Below, in pieces: positions 1 to 11,789 of a stretch of 64,000 nucleotides of DNA. Positions within the stretch are counted from its first letter, which is position 1. Every line of letters begins with the position of its first letter. The DNA comes from Notolepis coatsorum (Eukaryota > Chordata > Actinopteri > Aulopiformes > Paralepididae), in the NCBI GenBank assembly GCA_963971535.1, contig OZ020594.1, positions 114,472,418 to 114,536,417 on the forward strand, given 5' to 3'. Under the pieces are notes generated by a model. It saw nothing but the letters and a program-made list of their open reading frames with translations, ran no database searches and was not told the origin of the DNA. The position numbers were made by a program, and so were the translations under genes.

Positions 1-1746
1 TTGTTGTATAGAGCCTGCAGGGGAGGTAGCGCAATACCCGTGGTACGCTCGGCTGAGCGCACCACACTCTGTAGGGCCTTCTTGTCCTGTGCCGTGCTGT
101 TCCCATACCAGGCAGTGATGTTTCCGGTCAAGATGCTCTCTACAGCTCCTGAGTAGAAGGACTGGAGTATCTTCCCCGATACTCTGAACTTCCTTAACTG
201 TCTCAGGTGGTAGAGGCGCTGCTTCGCTTTCTTTACTACTGTGCCTATGTGTGTTGACCATGTCAGGTCCTCTGAGATGTGGACCCCCAGGTACTTGAAG
301 CTGCTCACCCTGTCCACGGTAGCCCCGTTAATCCTCAGTGGTGTGTGTGTCTCCCGCTGTCCTCTCCTATAATCCACGATCAGCTCCTTGGTTTTACCAA
401 TGTTCAGGAGCAGGCTGTTGTCCTGGCACCAACGTTCCAGTACCTCAACCTCCTCCCGGTAGGCCTTCTCGTCGTTGTCCGAGATCAGCCCCACCACCAC
501 CGTGTCGTCGGCGAACTTCACAATGGAGTTGGAGCTGAACTTGGCCACACAGTCGTGTGTGTAGAGTGAGTACAGCAGGGGGCTTAGAACACAGCCCTGG
601 GGGGACCCGATGCTCAGGGTGATGGTGTTGGAGGTCTGACCCCCCACCCTGACCGCCTGGGGTCTTTCACTCAGAAAGTCCAGTACCCAGGCGCTCAGGG
701 CGGAGCTCAGGCCTAGCTCGATCAGCTTGTCCACCAGTCTGGTGGGGACTATGGTGTTGAACGCTGAGCTGTAGTCAATGAACAACAGTCTCACATAGCC
801 CCCCTTCTGACGGTCAAGGTGGGAGAGAGTGCTGTGCAGTACCTGGGAGACCGCGTCATCAGTGGACCTGTTTGTCCTGTATGCAAATTGCATAGGGTCC
901 ATATCACTGGGGAGAGAGGCACAAATGTGGTCCTTGACCAGCCTCTCGAAACATTTCATGACCACAGAGGTGAGTGCCACCGGTCTGTAATCATTTGGAC
1001 ATGTTGGGGAGGGTTTCTTCGGTACAGGGATGATGGTAGACATCTTGAAGCAGGCAGGGACTACTGACTCCGCCAGGGATTGATTAAATATGGCGGTGAA
1101 CACCGGGGCAAGCTGGTTTGCACAGGACTTAAGTATGCGTCCTGTTATACCATCTGGGCCTGCAGCCTTCCTGGTGTTCACCTGCATAAATGCTCTTCTC
1201 ACACTGTGTTCCGACAACGAGAGAGCGCCCCCGCCCCCCCGCGGTTGCCCCCCCCCCTCCACAACAGCCGGTGCGCCAGTGACGTCACTAGCCAGAGGGC
1301 TAGCGGCGACACTGTCTACACCGAACCGAGCGTAGAAGGAGTTGAGTTTGTCCGCTAGAGAGGCGTCGTCGCTCCCCATTGCGGGGGCGCTGACTTTGTA
1401 GTCAGTTATTGTCTTCAGTCCCCTCCACAAGCCTCTTGTGTCGTTTTGTGCCATTTGTGTCTCCAGTTTCTCAGCATATGTCCTCTTAGCAAGTTTAACA
1501 GCCTTGCGCAGAGTGTAGACTGAAGCCTTGTATTCTTCCATATTTCCTGACTCTCTGCCCAGGTTATAAGCCGTGGTGCGTGAGTTTAGGGCTGTTCTTA
1601 TAGTGCTGTCCACCCAAGGTTTCTGGTTTGGGAAAACCCGCGCCGTCTTTGTGGGGACAATGCCGTCTGCCACTGTAGTTATGTAGCTTACAACGGTATC
1701 AGCATACTCGCTGACGTCACTGGCGCTTCCTTCAAACATTATTGCA
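1..1746 (-). mobile_element. L2-clade LINE, 5'-truncated; ORF2 reverse transcriptase open to the window edge
   Basis: Read on the minus strand from 1741 downward, the sequence stays open for about 580 codons and runs off the window. It encodes the linker after the endonuclease and then a full non-LTR reverse transcriptase: a KAAGPDGI block, [36 protein letters not shown] and the catalytic FADD box (plus-strand about 500-515), followed by the thumb and the ITAWYGN region. The endonuclease is absent, so this is a 5'-truncated copy cut near 1746. A G-rich stretch at 1225-1260 (two C runs on plus) keeps the frame. Family knowledge: these blocks are typical of fish L2/Maui-like LINEs, which reverse-transcribe their RNA at a nicked target. 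The same family recurs at 28790-30601. Plus-strand ORFs here are antisense shadows. Confidence 0.88.
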
Positions 1747-2137
1747 CTTTTGATTTACTGTTGTAGTGAAATGCAGCAGGAATGCTGCTTTGTGTTTGTT
1801 GAGCAGTGGGCTTTAAGTTCATACATTTATTTTATTAGAAGCCTTAATTATAATTGATCATTTTTGTATATATTTGGGGTTACAGCAATACTTTTAAATT
1901 CAGCTGTTTATAAATTCATAAAGTTGAAATTGCATTACTAAATGCATTTGAAATGGAATAAAAACAAAGTTACAACAAATTATAATTGTTTATATACCTT
2001 ATTTATCACATCTGTGACTATTATGGGCTATTTGAGTGATGGGGTACTACTGGCGGGACTGCCGATAAACAATGCGGCCCCCCAGATTGATTGTGGACAT
2101 TTTGTGGCCCTCACCATATACAAAGTTGCCCACCCCT
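1747..2137. mobile_element. hAT (Charlie-like) element remnant, right end
   Basis: No coding frame is convincing. The right boundary, read on the minus strand, begins CAGGGGTGGGCAACTTTG, the typical terminal sequence of Charlie-type hAT elements. It is followed by a GGCC-rich stretch also usual for them. The left end was not found; it may be lost where the neighbouring L2 begins. This is inferred from the terminal motif only. Confidence 0.45.
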
Positions 2138-2217
2138 GCCTTATATCATATCATATTCATATTCATATAATAGTTTACTCTATCAGCATACAAGCATGTA
2201 ATACGTTCTGAGTGTGT

Positions 2218-2643
2218 ATCTACCTCAACTCCTTATTAAATGTGCGCATAGATTGCAGAAATACGGGAACGTTTTGATTTATATTAAAAGGCTTTGACAT
2301 TGTAAAACTAAATACGTGGAATTCTGTAAGCATAATACAAGTCATATCACCCACACGATATATGCTCTGTGTCCAGAGCATGTATGCTTTTCATTCATTT
2401 AAGACACATTATTGAAAGGGTTTTGTAATACACATACACCCTGGTCTCATTGCAATGCGTTTTTTATTATTTCTTATACAGTAGGAAGGGGAAGAACACT
2501 ATATCGTGGGTGTTCATATGACTTGTATTCTGCTTACAGCTTCGAAATTCCACTTGTTTCGTTTAACGTAAAGCCTTTTAAATATAATCAAAACGTTCCT
2601 GTGTTTCTGCGGTCTGTGCGCAAAATAATAACAAGTTGAGTTA
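2218..2643. repeat. Foldback (long inverted-repeat) MITE-like element
   Basis: The left arm (about 2218-2400) and right arm (about 2440-2643) are imperfect reverse complements along nearly their whole length. Paired blocks include ACGTTTTGATTTATATTAAA against TTTAAATATAATCAAAACGT, and a pair of ACAAGTCATAT-type blocks. The loop between them is short. Nothing coding is present. I see no clear target duplication, so the superfamily is unknown. Confidence 0.6.
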
Positions 2644-3060
2644 CGCGGAGCGCAGTCAGTCAGTATACCCCGTATATTCCGATAATGCTATATAAACCAT
2701 GCTGCATTAATCCGGAGATAAAGACCTATTATTCCAAATGCTATTTATAGGGTTTTGACCATAATTACACTACTGTTGCTATTTTACAATGAACTATAAT
2801 GAATTAAGGTTCATACAGAACATGCCAGTGTTGAAAGTAATGCACAGAAGCGTATTTCCTTGTTGTAATAATATATTCTACCGCTGGGCGCCAGCTACGC
2901 ATGCTCCGACCTGTGCTTAAATATACGCACAAAGTCAAGCACAAGTTCAAATTGATAAATCCCACACTTTGCTTAGAAATTATCGTACGCACGGGTTACG
3001 CACATATCTGTCCGTACGCCACGTTGATAAATGAGGGCCCTGGCCTGGCCGCGTGAATAT
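2644..3060. other. Non-genic stretch with a probable MITE end
   Basis: No ORF of interest. The right part ends GTTGATAAATGAGGGCCCTGG near 3040, which resembles a DNA-transposon terminal sequence, but I did not find the partner end. The rest is AT-rich sequence I cannot assign. Confidence 0.3.
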
Positions 3061-3104
3061 TAAAGGCAACCAACTTGTGTTCAGCTTTTCGTTCAGCGTT
3101 TCTC

Positions 3105-3126
3105 TGATTGGCCACACGGCCAATCA
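3105..3126. promoter_or_regulatory. Palindromic double CCAAT box upstream of the MULE/SWIM gene
   Basis: TGATTGG and CCAATCA face each other in a perfect 9-bp palindrome around ACAC, about 235 bp before the ATG at 3361. The region around it (3050-3260) is locally GC and CpG rich. Facing CCAAT boxes are known NF-Y-type promoter elements; use as a promoter here is inference. Confidence 0.35.
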
Positions 3127-3304
3127 ATCAATCCACTAGCATGCGGCCTTGCGGCAAGAGAGACAAGAGAGACAAGAGAGACGCGGCAGTCGCGGCAGAG
3201 TGGCCGCGCATGCGCATGAGGCTCCCCCAGGTGCTCTTGAGAGGAGGAGGTTCTTGTGTTTGAGAGTTGCGTTGTTGGTTAATCATATCGCCATCGCCCA
3301 ACTG

Positions 3305-3352
3305 CCTAACTAACCAACTAACTAACTAACTAACTAACTAACTAAACTAACT
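3305..3352. repeat. (CTAA)n microsatellite
   Basis: A run of CTAA/AACT units lies directly before the start codon of the MULE/SWIM gene, within its presumed 5' UTR. Confidence 0.8.
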
Positions 3353-3464
3353 ATTTCGCGATGGACCCTGCCGCCAACGTTCAAGCTTGCGTGCCAGCAC
3401 AGAGCAATTCGCCCACGGCCACGCCGCCGCCGGCTTTGCACAAGGCCGCCGCCGCAGCACAGAG

Positions 3465-4480
3465 GTAAGCTACGCGCGGTTCCATGTTCCATTGATTAAC
3501 GCCGCTACCTGCTGTGCAGAGGTACAGTAACAAGGTACAGTAGGTGTAGGTTACATGTTTCATTCCATTACCTGCTGTGCTGTAGGAACGCCGCCGCAGC
3601 ACAGAGGTAAGCTACGCGCGGTTACACGCTCCATTGATTAACGCCATTACCTGCTACGCTGTATGCAAGCAGAGGTACAGTAAGCGCACATGTACAGTAG
3701 GTTACAGGTTACATGTTCCATTGATTAACGCCATTACCTGCTGTGCTGTATGCAAGCAGAGGTACAGTAAGTTACAGTAGGTGTAGGTTACATGTTTCAT
3801 TGATTAACACCATTGGCCCATTACCTGCTGTGCTGTAGGCAAGCAGAGGTACAGTAAGGTACAGTAGGTTACAGGTTACATGTTCCATTGATTAACGCCA
3901 TTACCTGCTACGCTGTATGCAAGCAGAGGTACAGTAAGCGCACATGTACAGTAGGTTACAGGTTACATGTTCCATTGATTAACGCCATTACCTGCTGTGC
4001 TGTATGCAAGCAGAGGTACAGTAAGTTACAGTAGGTGTAGGTTACATGTTTCATTGATTAACACCATTGGCCCATTACCTGCTGTGCTGTAGGCAAGCAG
4101 AGGTACAGTAAGGTACAGTAGGTTACAGGTTACATGTTCCATTGATTAACGCCATTACCTGCTGTGCTGTATGCAAGCAGAGGTACAGTAAGCGCACATG
4201 TACAGTAAGGTACAGTAGGTTACAGGTTACATGTTCCATTGATTAACGCCATTACCTGCTGTGCTGTATGCAAGCAGAGGTACAGTAAGTTACAGTAGGT
4301 GTAGGTTACATGTTTCATTGATTAACGCCATTGGCCCATTACCTGCTGTGCTGTAGGCAAGCAGAGGTACAGTAAGCACACATGTGCAGTAAGGTACAGT
4401 AGGTTACATGATTGATTGATTAACTACATTACAACGTGCAAGCCAGCGCAGAGGTACAGTAGGTTACATGATTGATTGAT
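3465..4480 (+). repeat. Intronic minisatellite, unit about 85-90 bp in higher-order blocks of about 250 bp
   Basis: About ten units share GCAAGCAGAGGTACAGTAAG, GGTTACATGTTYCATTGATTA and ACGCCATTACCTGCTGTGCTG. Variant units alternate, so the longer pattern repeats about every 250 bp (for example near 3663 and 3917). The first units also duplicate the end of exon 1 with its donor (CAGCACAGAGGTAAGC at 3455 and about 3595). The array occupies the first intron of the MULE/SWIM gene. Confidence 0.8.
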
Positions 4481-5972
4481 TGATTGAAAAGTTTATTAGT
4501 ACAGGTCAATACATACAATTGTTAATACCTAAATAGCTAGCCTGCTGTTTTTGCATTCATTTGGACTTTAGACGCAGTGATGGTGTTTGTGAGCAGGACA
4601 CGCCAGTGAGAAACAATATAGAGGACTACCCACACTTAAAGGTAATCCCTGTCGTTGATTATGATCATTCCTAATCTTTATGTGGGGGTCTTAAATTACT
4701 TAAATTACCAGTAGGCTAATTGCATCTCTGCTGTAGGGTTGGCTGCCTGACGCGTTTCCGCTCCATGTGTGTGAGTATGAAGAAGAGGTCGCCCCAATAG
4801 GAGACGACCGTGGTTTCATGTCTACACTACACGCGGATGTCCACACTGTGGAACAGGCCAACGAGTGGGTGGAGTTGGTGAATGAGTCATCCGGGGTGAC
4901 ATGGAGAGTGGAGGTTACGTGACCAAGGGGGGGGAGCCGTGTCCTATTCAAGGTAAGAATTGTGTTGTCAAAACATCTTATGTCATTTGTTAGACTACCA
5001 TTTGTGCCTTTCAGCCATACGCATAATGATAACCTCAATCAAAATGTTGTGCAGAAAAGTTACAGGTGCCAGCATAAGGTGATCGCGGCGAGACAAGGCA
5101 AGCAGACATCCAAAAACACCGGCTGCCGCGCTACCATGGCTGTAACCCTAAAAAATAGAGGAATGACCCGGTGAGTTTGAACTGTACAATACAATACTTA
5201 TAATTCAATTGTTTTTATGGACATAACAGTTGGGGCCTAGTTTTTATTGATAGTTGATTTTTATTTATTTTACAGGAGTAAAGACCTGCATATCCCGAAT
5301 TTCCCAATGCAAGTTCGCATTGTGAATATTCACAACCACAGTCAACATGTCTCAGAGGCCATGCGCTATAGAGATGTTGGACAAAAGGCCAGAGACACAT
5401 TGAGAGCATTGTTCGAGTTTGGCCACACGCCTACCGCTGCTCTGGCTGTGCTACAGCACGATCTCCTAATTGAACTCAGAGACGCATACGCGACTGCTGC
5501 AGGAAACAGAGGGATCTGCCCAGACCTGTCATATGTGCATAGGTAGACGTTCAGTTATGAACTACAGTACTGCCAAAATATTCATAACCATGAATTGGAA
5601 TTTTATGCAGTTACAATTTCACCAACTAAATTAGTGTTCTTTGCCAATAATCTTTCAGATTATTCGCAAAGGTGTACAGGGACCAATTTGGCGCCCAGAG
5701 TGGCCAGAGTATGGTGGAAGCCCTCGGTCGGCAGGTGGACGAGTACAACGCCAAGTGCCAGGAGGCGTGTGCCGTAATGGGCACCTCTTCTCGAGGGGCC
5801 CCATTAGTTGCGCTGTGCTCTCCCTTGATGAGACGAGTGCACCACCAGGTATCTGTATACTGTGATTTTGTCATGGTGTTCCATTCACAGTGGTGCTGAG
5901 GTGGCAACTAACTAAGTAACTATGTAACACACTAACTAACACTAACTATGCCTGCCTGCCTGCCTCTGTGTG

Positions 5973-5973
<1 letters not shown>

Positions 5974-6040
<67 letters not shown>
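5974..6040 (+). repeat. (TCTG)n microsatellite next to a splice acceptor
   Basis: About 16 TCTG/CTGT units fill the end of the intron, roughly 25 bp before the acceptor at 6064. The run may supply the pyrimidine-rich tract. Confidence 0.85.
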
Positions 6041-6064
6041 CATCTGTGTTTGTCAGTGTGTCAG

Positions 6065-6540
6065 CTGAAGCACAGTGGCGAACTCTGCTTCATCGATTCT
6101 TCAGGGAACATGGACAGGGAGAACATCCGTGTTTTTTTGTTGCTGACGCACAGCCCTGCCGGTGGCGTACCATTGGGGATCTTCTTCTGCCAGTCTGAGG
6201 ACGAGGAGACGATTTTTGAAGGGCTACAGCTGCTGACTAATCTGATTGGAGAGAGGGCCTTTGCTGGCAGGGGAGCAGCTGGGCCACAGATCTTCATCAC
6301 CGATGACTGCAAGGCAGAGAGGGGAGCCTTAGGGAGGGCATTCCCACTAGCCACTCTTCTCCTGTGCTCCTTCCATCTGCTACAAGCAGTATGGAGATGG
6401 TTGTGGAGCAAGGAGAGTCTGGTGGAGTGCCGAGACAGACGAACTCTGCTCACTCTGGTTCAAGGGATGCTCTACTCCAAGGAGACAGCAGAGGTGGACA
6501 GGCTGTACACGGAGGCGAGAGAGCACCCTGTTGCTGTCAG
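6065..6540 (+). CDS. MULE transposase exon: first two catalytic Asp and CxxH
   Basis: The acceptor is the CAG ending at 6064 and the donor is GTTAGT after 6540. The frame reads CFIDSS, then about 75 residues later ITDDCKAE and CSFHLLQAVW. This is the D...D...CxxH arrangement of Mutator-like DDE transposases. Length is 476 nt, leaving phase 2, which matches the next exon at 6714. The upstream intron ends in a long TCTG repeat only about 25 bp from the acceptor, which could affect splicing. Confidence 0.75.
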
Positions 6541-6713
6541 GTTAGTGCTTAGACGCGTTTGCTTATGTACACAGACATTCCCACAGCACAGCAGTCTTGC
6601 AAATTTGGTGCAAGAAAGTCAGGAGGCTCGTGTCTACCTCTTCATGAACCTGCTGTCATTACATCCATGTTTGTGCATCTTCTGTGTTTGTTTCCTTATT
6701 TGATCAATTGCAG

Positions 6714-7566
6714 GTATGAAAAGTACCTGAGGTACATTGAGCGCCTCTACATTCGCAGAGAGTGCTGGGCACTGAGCCACCGGTCCAGCCGCGGTCTCCT
6801 CACCAGAGAGTGCTGGGCACTGAGCCACCGGTCCAGCCGCGGTCTCCTCACCAGAGAGTGCTGGGCACTGAGCCACCGGTCCAGCCGCGGTCTCCTCACC
6901 AGAGAGTGCTGGGCACTGAGCCACCGGTCCAGCCGCGGTCTCCTCACCAGAGAGTGCTGGGCACTGAGCCACCGGTCCAGCCGCGGTCTCCTCACCAGAG
7001 AGTGCTGGGCACTGAGCCACCGGTCCAGCCACGGTCTCCTCACCAGAGAGTGCTGGGCACTGAGCCACCGGTCCAGCCGCGGTCTCCTCACCAGAGAGTG
7101 CTTGGCACTGAGCCACCGGTCCAGCCGCGGTCTCCTCACCAGAGAGTGCTGGGCACTGAGCCACCGGTCCAGCCGCGGTCTCCTCACCAGAGAGTGCTGG
7201 GCACTGAGCCACCGGTCCAGCCGCGGTCTCCTCACCAGAGAGTGCTGGGCACTGAGCCACCGGTCCAGCCGCGGTCTCCTCACCAGAGAGTGCTGGGCAC
7301 TGAGCCACCGGTCCAGCCGCGGTCTCCTCACCCGGGGAAATGACACCAACAATTACGCTGAAGCAGCGGTGCGGCTATTCAAAGACAGGATCATGCAGAG
7401 GGTTAAAGCCTTCAACCCATGCCAACTGTTTAACCTCCTGACCTCGAGGCTGGATGTCTACTACGAGGCCCGCATTGTTGATGTTGCCCTCGGACACTGG
7501 GTCACATACAAGAAGAGGAGATTCCTTCCCCAGGATAGCAACATCACTGCATCTCAGATCCAGCGG
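6714..7566 (+). CDS. MULE transposase exon carrying the catalytic Glu and a 12-copy in-frame repeat
   Basis: The acceptor is TTGCAG before 6714 and the donor is GTAATA after 7566. The exon begins RYEKYLRYIERLYIRR, runs through 12 copies of ECWALSHRSSRGLLTR (6760-7335), and continues GNDTNNYAEAAVRLFKD, which contains the expected catalytic Glu, then a helical tail. One repeat copy fits the normal family sequence leading into the Glu block; the other eleven are extra, adding 176 residues between the second Asp and the Glu. The frame is kept because the unit is 48 bp. Confidence 0.75.
6760..7335 (+). repeat. 48-bp x 12 coding minisatellite inside the transposase domain
   Basis: Twelve exact-length 48-bp units, total 576 bp. 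Only two unit-specific amino-acid differences are seen on the coding frame: Arg to His in unit 6 and Trp to Leu in unit 8. The last unit ends ACCCGG instead of ACCAGA. The array is also open in other frames on both strands, which creates several spurious long ORFs. Confidence 0.95.
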
Positions 7567-7665
7567 GTAATATATGAAATGCATACTTTTAGAGATGACT
7601 GACTGCAGTAACCAGTGCAGATTTAGCCACTGTGTAATGTCCTGTATGACTTATGATTTGTATAG

Positions 7666-7879
7666 CTTGAGGACAACAGGTACGAGGTGAAGGGCTCGGT
7701 GATGGGGCCGTACATCGTGGACACGGAGGCGGAGATGTGCTCATGCCCGGCAGGACTAACTGGGGCCGTGTGTAAACACCTGGCAGCAGTGGCCAAGTTT
7801 TACACTGTGGATATGTCCAGCACTTTCCTCCCCACAACTCCGGCGATGAAGGCAGAAATGCTCAAATAAACATCATCAG
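7666..7879 (+). CDS. SWIM zinc-finger exon
   Basis: The acceptor TATAG ends at 7665 and the donor GTAAAG follows 7879. It encodes CSCPAGLTGAVCKH, the CxCxnCxH SWIM signature found C-terminal to MULE transposase cores, where it is thought to bind DNA or protein. The frame meets TAA at 7867-7869. The exon length of 214 nt is one base too long to join in phase with the next exon (7974-8034, which is open from phase 0). A single inserted base near 7860 would explain both facts. Confidence 0.7.
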
Positions 7880-8034
7880 GTAAAGCTAATACCTTTCTTT
7901 TCACAATAAACCATAATAGACCTTTCCTACACTAAACGCAATGCCGCTTCTTCTTATATTCTGTATACTATAGCAACCGTCTCCTTGCACTATACCCCTG
8001 AGAATTGCTCAGCCAGCATGCCAGTCATTCCAGG

Positions 8035-9119
8035 GTAAGTAATTGTCAAGTTATGTGGGTTTTTTTTCCCCCTTTGGTACCAGTGCTGCCCAAACTTGAA
8101 AACGGCTTGAACCTCAACAGAGGACGCTGGGACAACTCGACTTCATATTGCAGATTTTAATGATTTTTTGCTCCAACACATCATCATTTGTTGTTGAAAA
8201 CCTTTAAAGAAAAACACAAAAATTAGCCACTCCAACAAATAACAAGTGCATGCCAAATAATCAAATACATTTAAATTGTAGTATTTTCAGTATATGATTA
8301 TTTCTTCCCTCCAAACACATTTATATATTCTTTGGCTATTTTATAGACCAAATCAATTTAGTTTGAATTTCAATTTAACCAAATTACATTGTATACATTC
8401 TTTGGCTATTTTACAGACCAAATCAATTATAGTTTGAATTTCAATTTAACCAAATTATATTTTACCAACCTTCCAAATACATTTTACTTTAAATTTAACC
8501 AGACCAAATCAATTATGTTCGAATTACATTTAACCAAACAATTGTTACTTGATCACAATGGACCAGATCCAACCCAAAGTAAACAAAACAACTTGCCAAA
8601 AGGCATCCCCTCCTATCTAGTTACACAGTACACCCAAACATTCATTAATTGGAATGATTCCCACAAAATTGCCACCAACCCAGCCCTCCACATGTACAAT
8701 TTATAGTGATTTAAATTCACAATTACACAACTACAAACATACATACCAATGGCGTCTCTGGAGTGATTATTTCACTTGGTTCCCTCTTTTCGAATTCTAA
8801 ATGGGCATTCTTCTCCCACTGAAGGAAACTAGTCCTTCCACTGCAAAGAATGTTTTTCCTCTGCCTATTCCACCCCAAGATGGCATTCACACCTGAATTG
8901 CATTGCTGCTCATTACCCCCTGCAGCAATCAACTCTCATCACAGCAGCTCAGGGTTGGCGGCCATCTTGTCACAAATCATACCCCTAGAATGTATTTAGG
9001 AAAATGAACCATTCCCACATTGTATATATATAATATAAATAATTATAATATGAAACAAACATAAATGTAGACATTGTCTTAACAGTAATACCACCCTTCC
9101 TTGCGCGCGTACGCACGCA

Positions 9120-9120
<1 letters not shown>
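8035..9120 (+). other. Long AT-rich intron of the MULE/SWIM gene
   Basis: No exon or ORF of interest is seen. Around 8340-8530 a motif GACCAAATCAATT / AATTTCAATTTAACCAAATT recurs two to three times as a diverged local duplication. Confidence 0.5.

Positions 9121-9182
<62 letters not shown>
9121..9182. repeat. (CA)n microsatellite 1
   Basis: Pure CA dinucleotides directly before the first ACCATAAGATGTGAGATACT copy. Confidence 0.95.
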
Positions 9183-9790
<608 letters not shown>

Positions 9791-9911
9791 AACGCGTCTG
9801 TTTGTGACAGTGTAATTATAATGGTAATTATTACCTATACTATAATGCATGTACAATACCAGCATACACATTCAAAATAAACCTATTCCCTTCTTATTGT
9901 CACACATTCAG

Positions 9912-10288
9912 ATGATGACGAATCTGATTTCGAGGAGGCGATCTCAGATATGAGGCGACGCAGACGGGACCCTCTCCACACTTCTGGATTCAAGGCCATG
10001 ATAAAACAGTATCTGCTGCTGAATAGAAACCCTTCTGCATTGGAGTCAGCCCTCCACACATTCGGCAAGTCCGGGAGCCTGCCGACGAGGAGGGCTGCCA
10101 TATTACGACGAGCTGCAAGACGTCAGGGCCCGATCATTGGCTGCCAGCCAACTGCAGTGGCACGCAGGAAGTTGCCAGCCGGCTCGCGGAGGCGAGTTGA
10201 AGCTGGGCAACCTGCGAAGAAACGTGCGAAGCAACACAACCTGAGCGCGTCTGTGGCTTTGAACATTAGTGGGGCAAAAAAGCATTGA
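9912..10288 (+). CDS. Last exon of the MULE/SWIM gene, basic C-terminus
   Basis: The acceptor is the ATTCAG ending at 9911. The frame enters in phase 1 from the 42-nt exons and is open to TGA at 10286-10288. It starts with acidic DDDESDFEEA and is then Arg/Lys rich, with SALHTFGKSG and GCQPTAVARRK, blocks I associate with the C-termini of other fish SWIM/MULE proteins. The tail AKKRAKQ could act as a nuclear localisation signal (inference). Confidence 0.65.
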
Positions 10289-11370
10289 GAATATGAGAAT
10301 TGAAGTTCAGTTCTGAATCTATGATAACCCCAAGACTAACAAACAGTAAAGTAGCAACGGAGAATGAGACACTTCTTTTAAATTAAACCATTATTTTATT
10401 TTTCTGCCTAGGTTACGTCTCTAAACTCTTACGGACATAAAGAAATCACTTCCTGTTCCTTATATTATGGGGAGGGGGTAATAGGTTAAACCCACAACAT
10501 TAAGATATTTCTCACAAATTAATAATATAGCCATACCATCGGTAATATGAACAAAAACGAAATCTTTATATTAAATCAAATTAGATTAGTGTAAATATTT
10601 ATATTCAATAATGTAAATGAATATAAAAACTTCATGAACACAAAATCACTATTCTGGCTGCTACATTTCCAATCCCTAATTGTTACCGTGGAAGAATTAT
10701 CAATGAATGATACTATTGCAGCCACAATCTACAACATAATATGTACCTACAGTACATTATGGAAGTCCATTTCTGTTTTTAAATTGAAGTCCAGGTCCAA
10801 TGTGATGTGTCCGTCTGTCAACATTGAACACTGAAGTCTTCCTAGGGATCAGAGCTTCAAGCACGTGACCCACCAGTTCTGTGGTGAAACAGGCTCTGAG
10901 GTTTTGTCAGATGCTCTCTGGCGCCACCAGTTATTGAAGGAATACACTGTTGCTGTCACACCTCAGTCTTCTGACTGCTACCTTGAACTACTTATGAGTG
11001 AAGCCCACTAGGGCACGACATATCTGCAGTAGAGATGTCCGCTGTCACTCCAATACAATGGAGCTAAATGGCACCGGGTTTGTGCCAAAATAATACATTT
11101 GAAAAACTCAACATTAATGTCTATAGAGCTTTTTATTTAATTTAGCAACTATTTTCTGTAAGAGTATTCTACTTTTAACTTAAGTAAAATATCATGTCCT
11201 AATGGCTACACAGCATTTTAAATTATAACACTCATAATGAAAGAGTCAAAACAAGCATATTAGATATATTTGATTGACTAAATCAAAAAAGGAGGTACAG
11301 AATCTTTGTGTTTGATATGAATGAAGATAAACGGAAATCAGTCACAAAACAAAAATAATTCCTAAGGATT
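10289..11370. other. No feature recognised
   Basis: AT-rich sequence downstream of the MULE/SWIM gene with no convincing ORF, terminal repeat or RNA gene. It may contain the 3' UTR of that gene. Confidence 0.4.
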
Positions 11371-11775
11371 TCTATTGTGTATACTACTTAGTATAAGTAC
11401 ATGGGGTTCCTATTGAGTATACTACTAAGTATAAGTACATGGGGTTCCTGTTGAGTATACTACTAAGTATAAGTACATGGGGTTCCTGTTGAGTATACTA
11501 CTAAGTATAAGTACATGGGGTTCCTGTTGAGTATACTACTAAGTATAAGTACATGGGGTTCCTGTTGAGTATACTACTAAGTATAAGTACATGGGGTTCC
11601 TGTTGAGTATACTACTTAGTATAAGTACATGGGGTTCCTGTTGTGTATACTACTTAGTATAAGTACATGGGGTTCCTGTTGAGTATACTGCTTAGTATAA
11701 GTACATGGGGTTCCTGTTGTGTATACTACTTAGTATAAGTACATGGGGTTCCTGTTGAGTATACTACTTAGTATG
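11371..11775. repeat. 38-bp minisatellite, about 10.5 copies
   Basis: The unit contains AGTATAAGTACATGGGGTTC and CTGTTGAGTATACTACT with small variants, at 38-bp spacing (for example starts at 11390 and 11428). A last diverged partial unit (AAAGTACATGGGGTTTCTAT) lies at about 12218-12250, beyond the SINE, showing that the SINE inserted into the array. Confidence 0.9.
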
Positions 11776-11789
11776 GGAACAGAATTTTT

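Noticed and set aside
279-1358. Plus-strand ORFs at the window start
   Set aside because: They are antisense to an open L2 reverse-transcriptase frame.
6634-7352. 200-residue repeat proteins on the minus strand and in a second plus frame
   Set aside because: The 48-bp unit is open in several frames. Only the plus frame joined to the transposase motifs and splice sites is supported.
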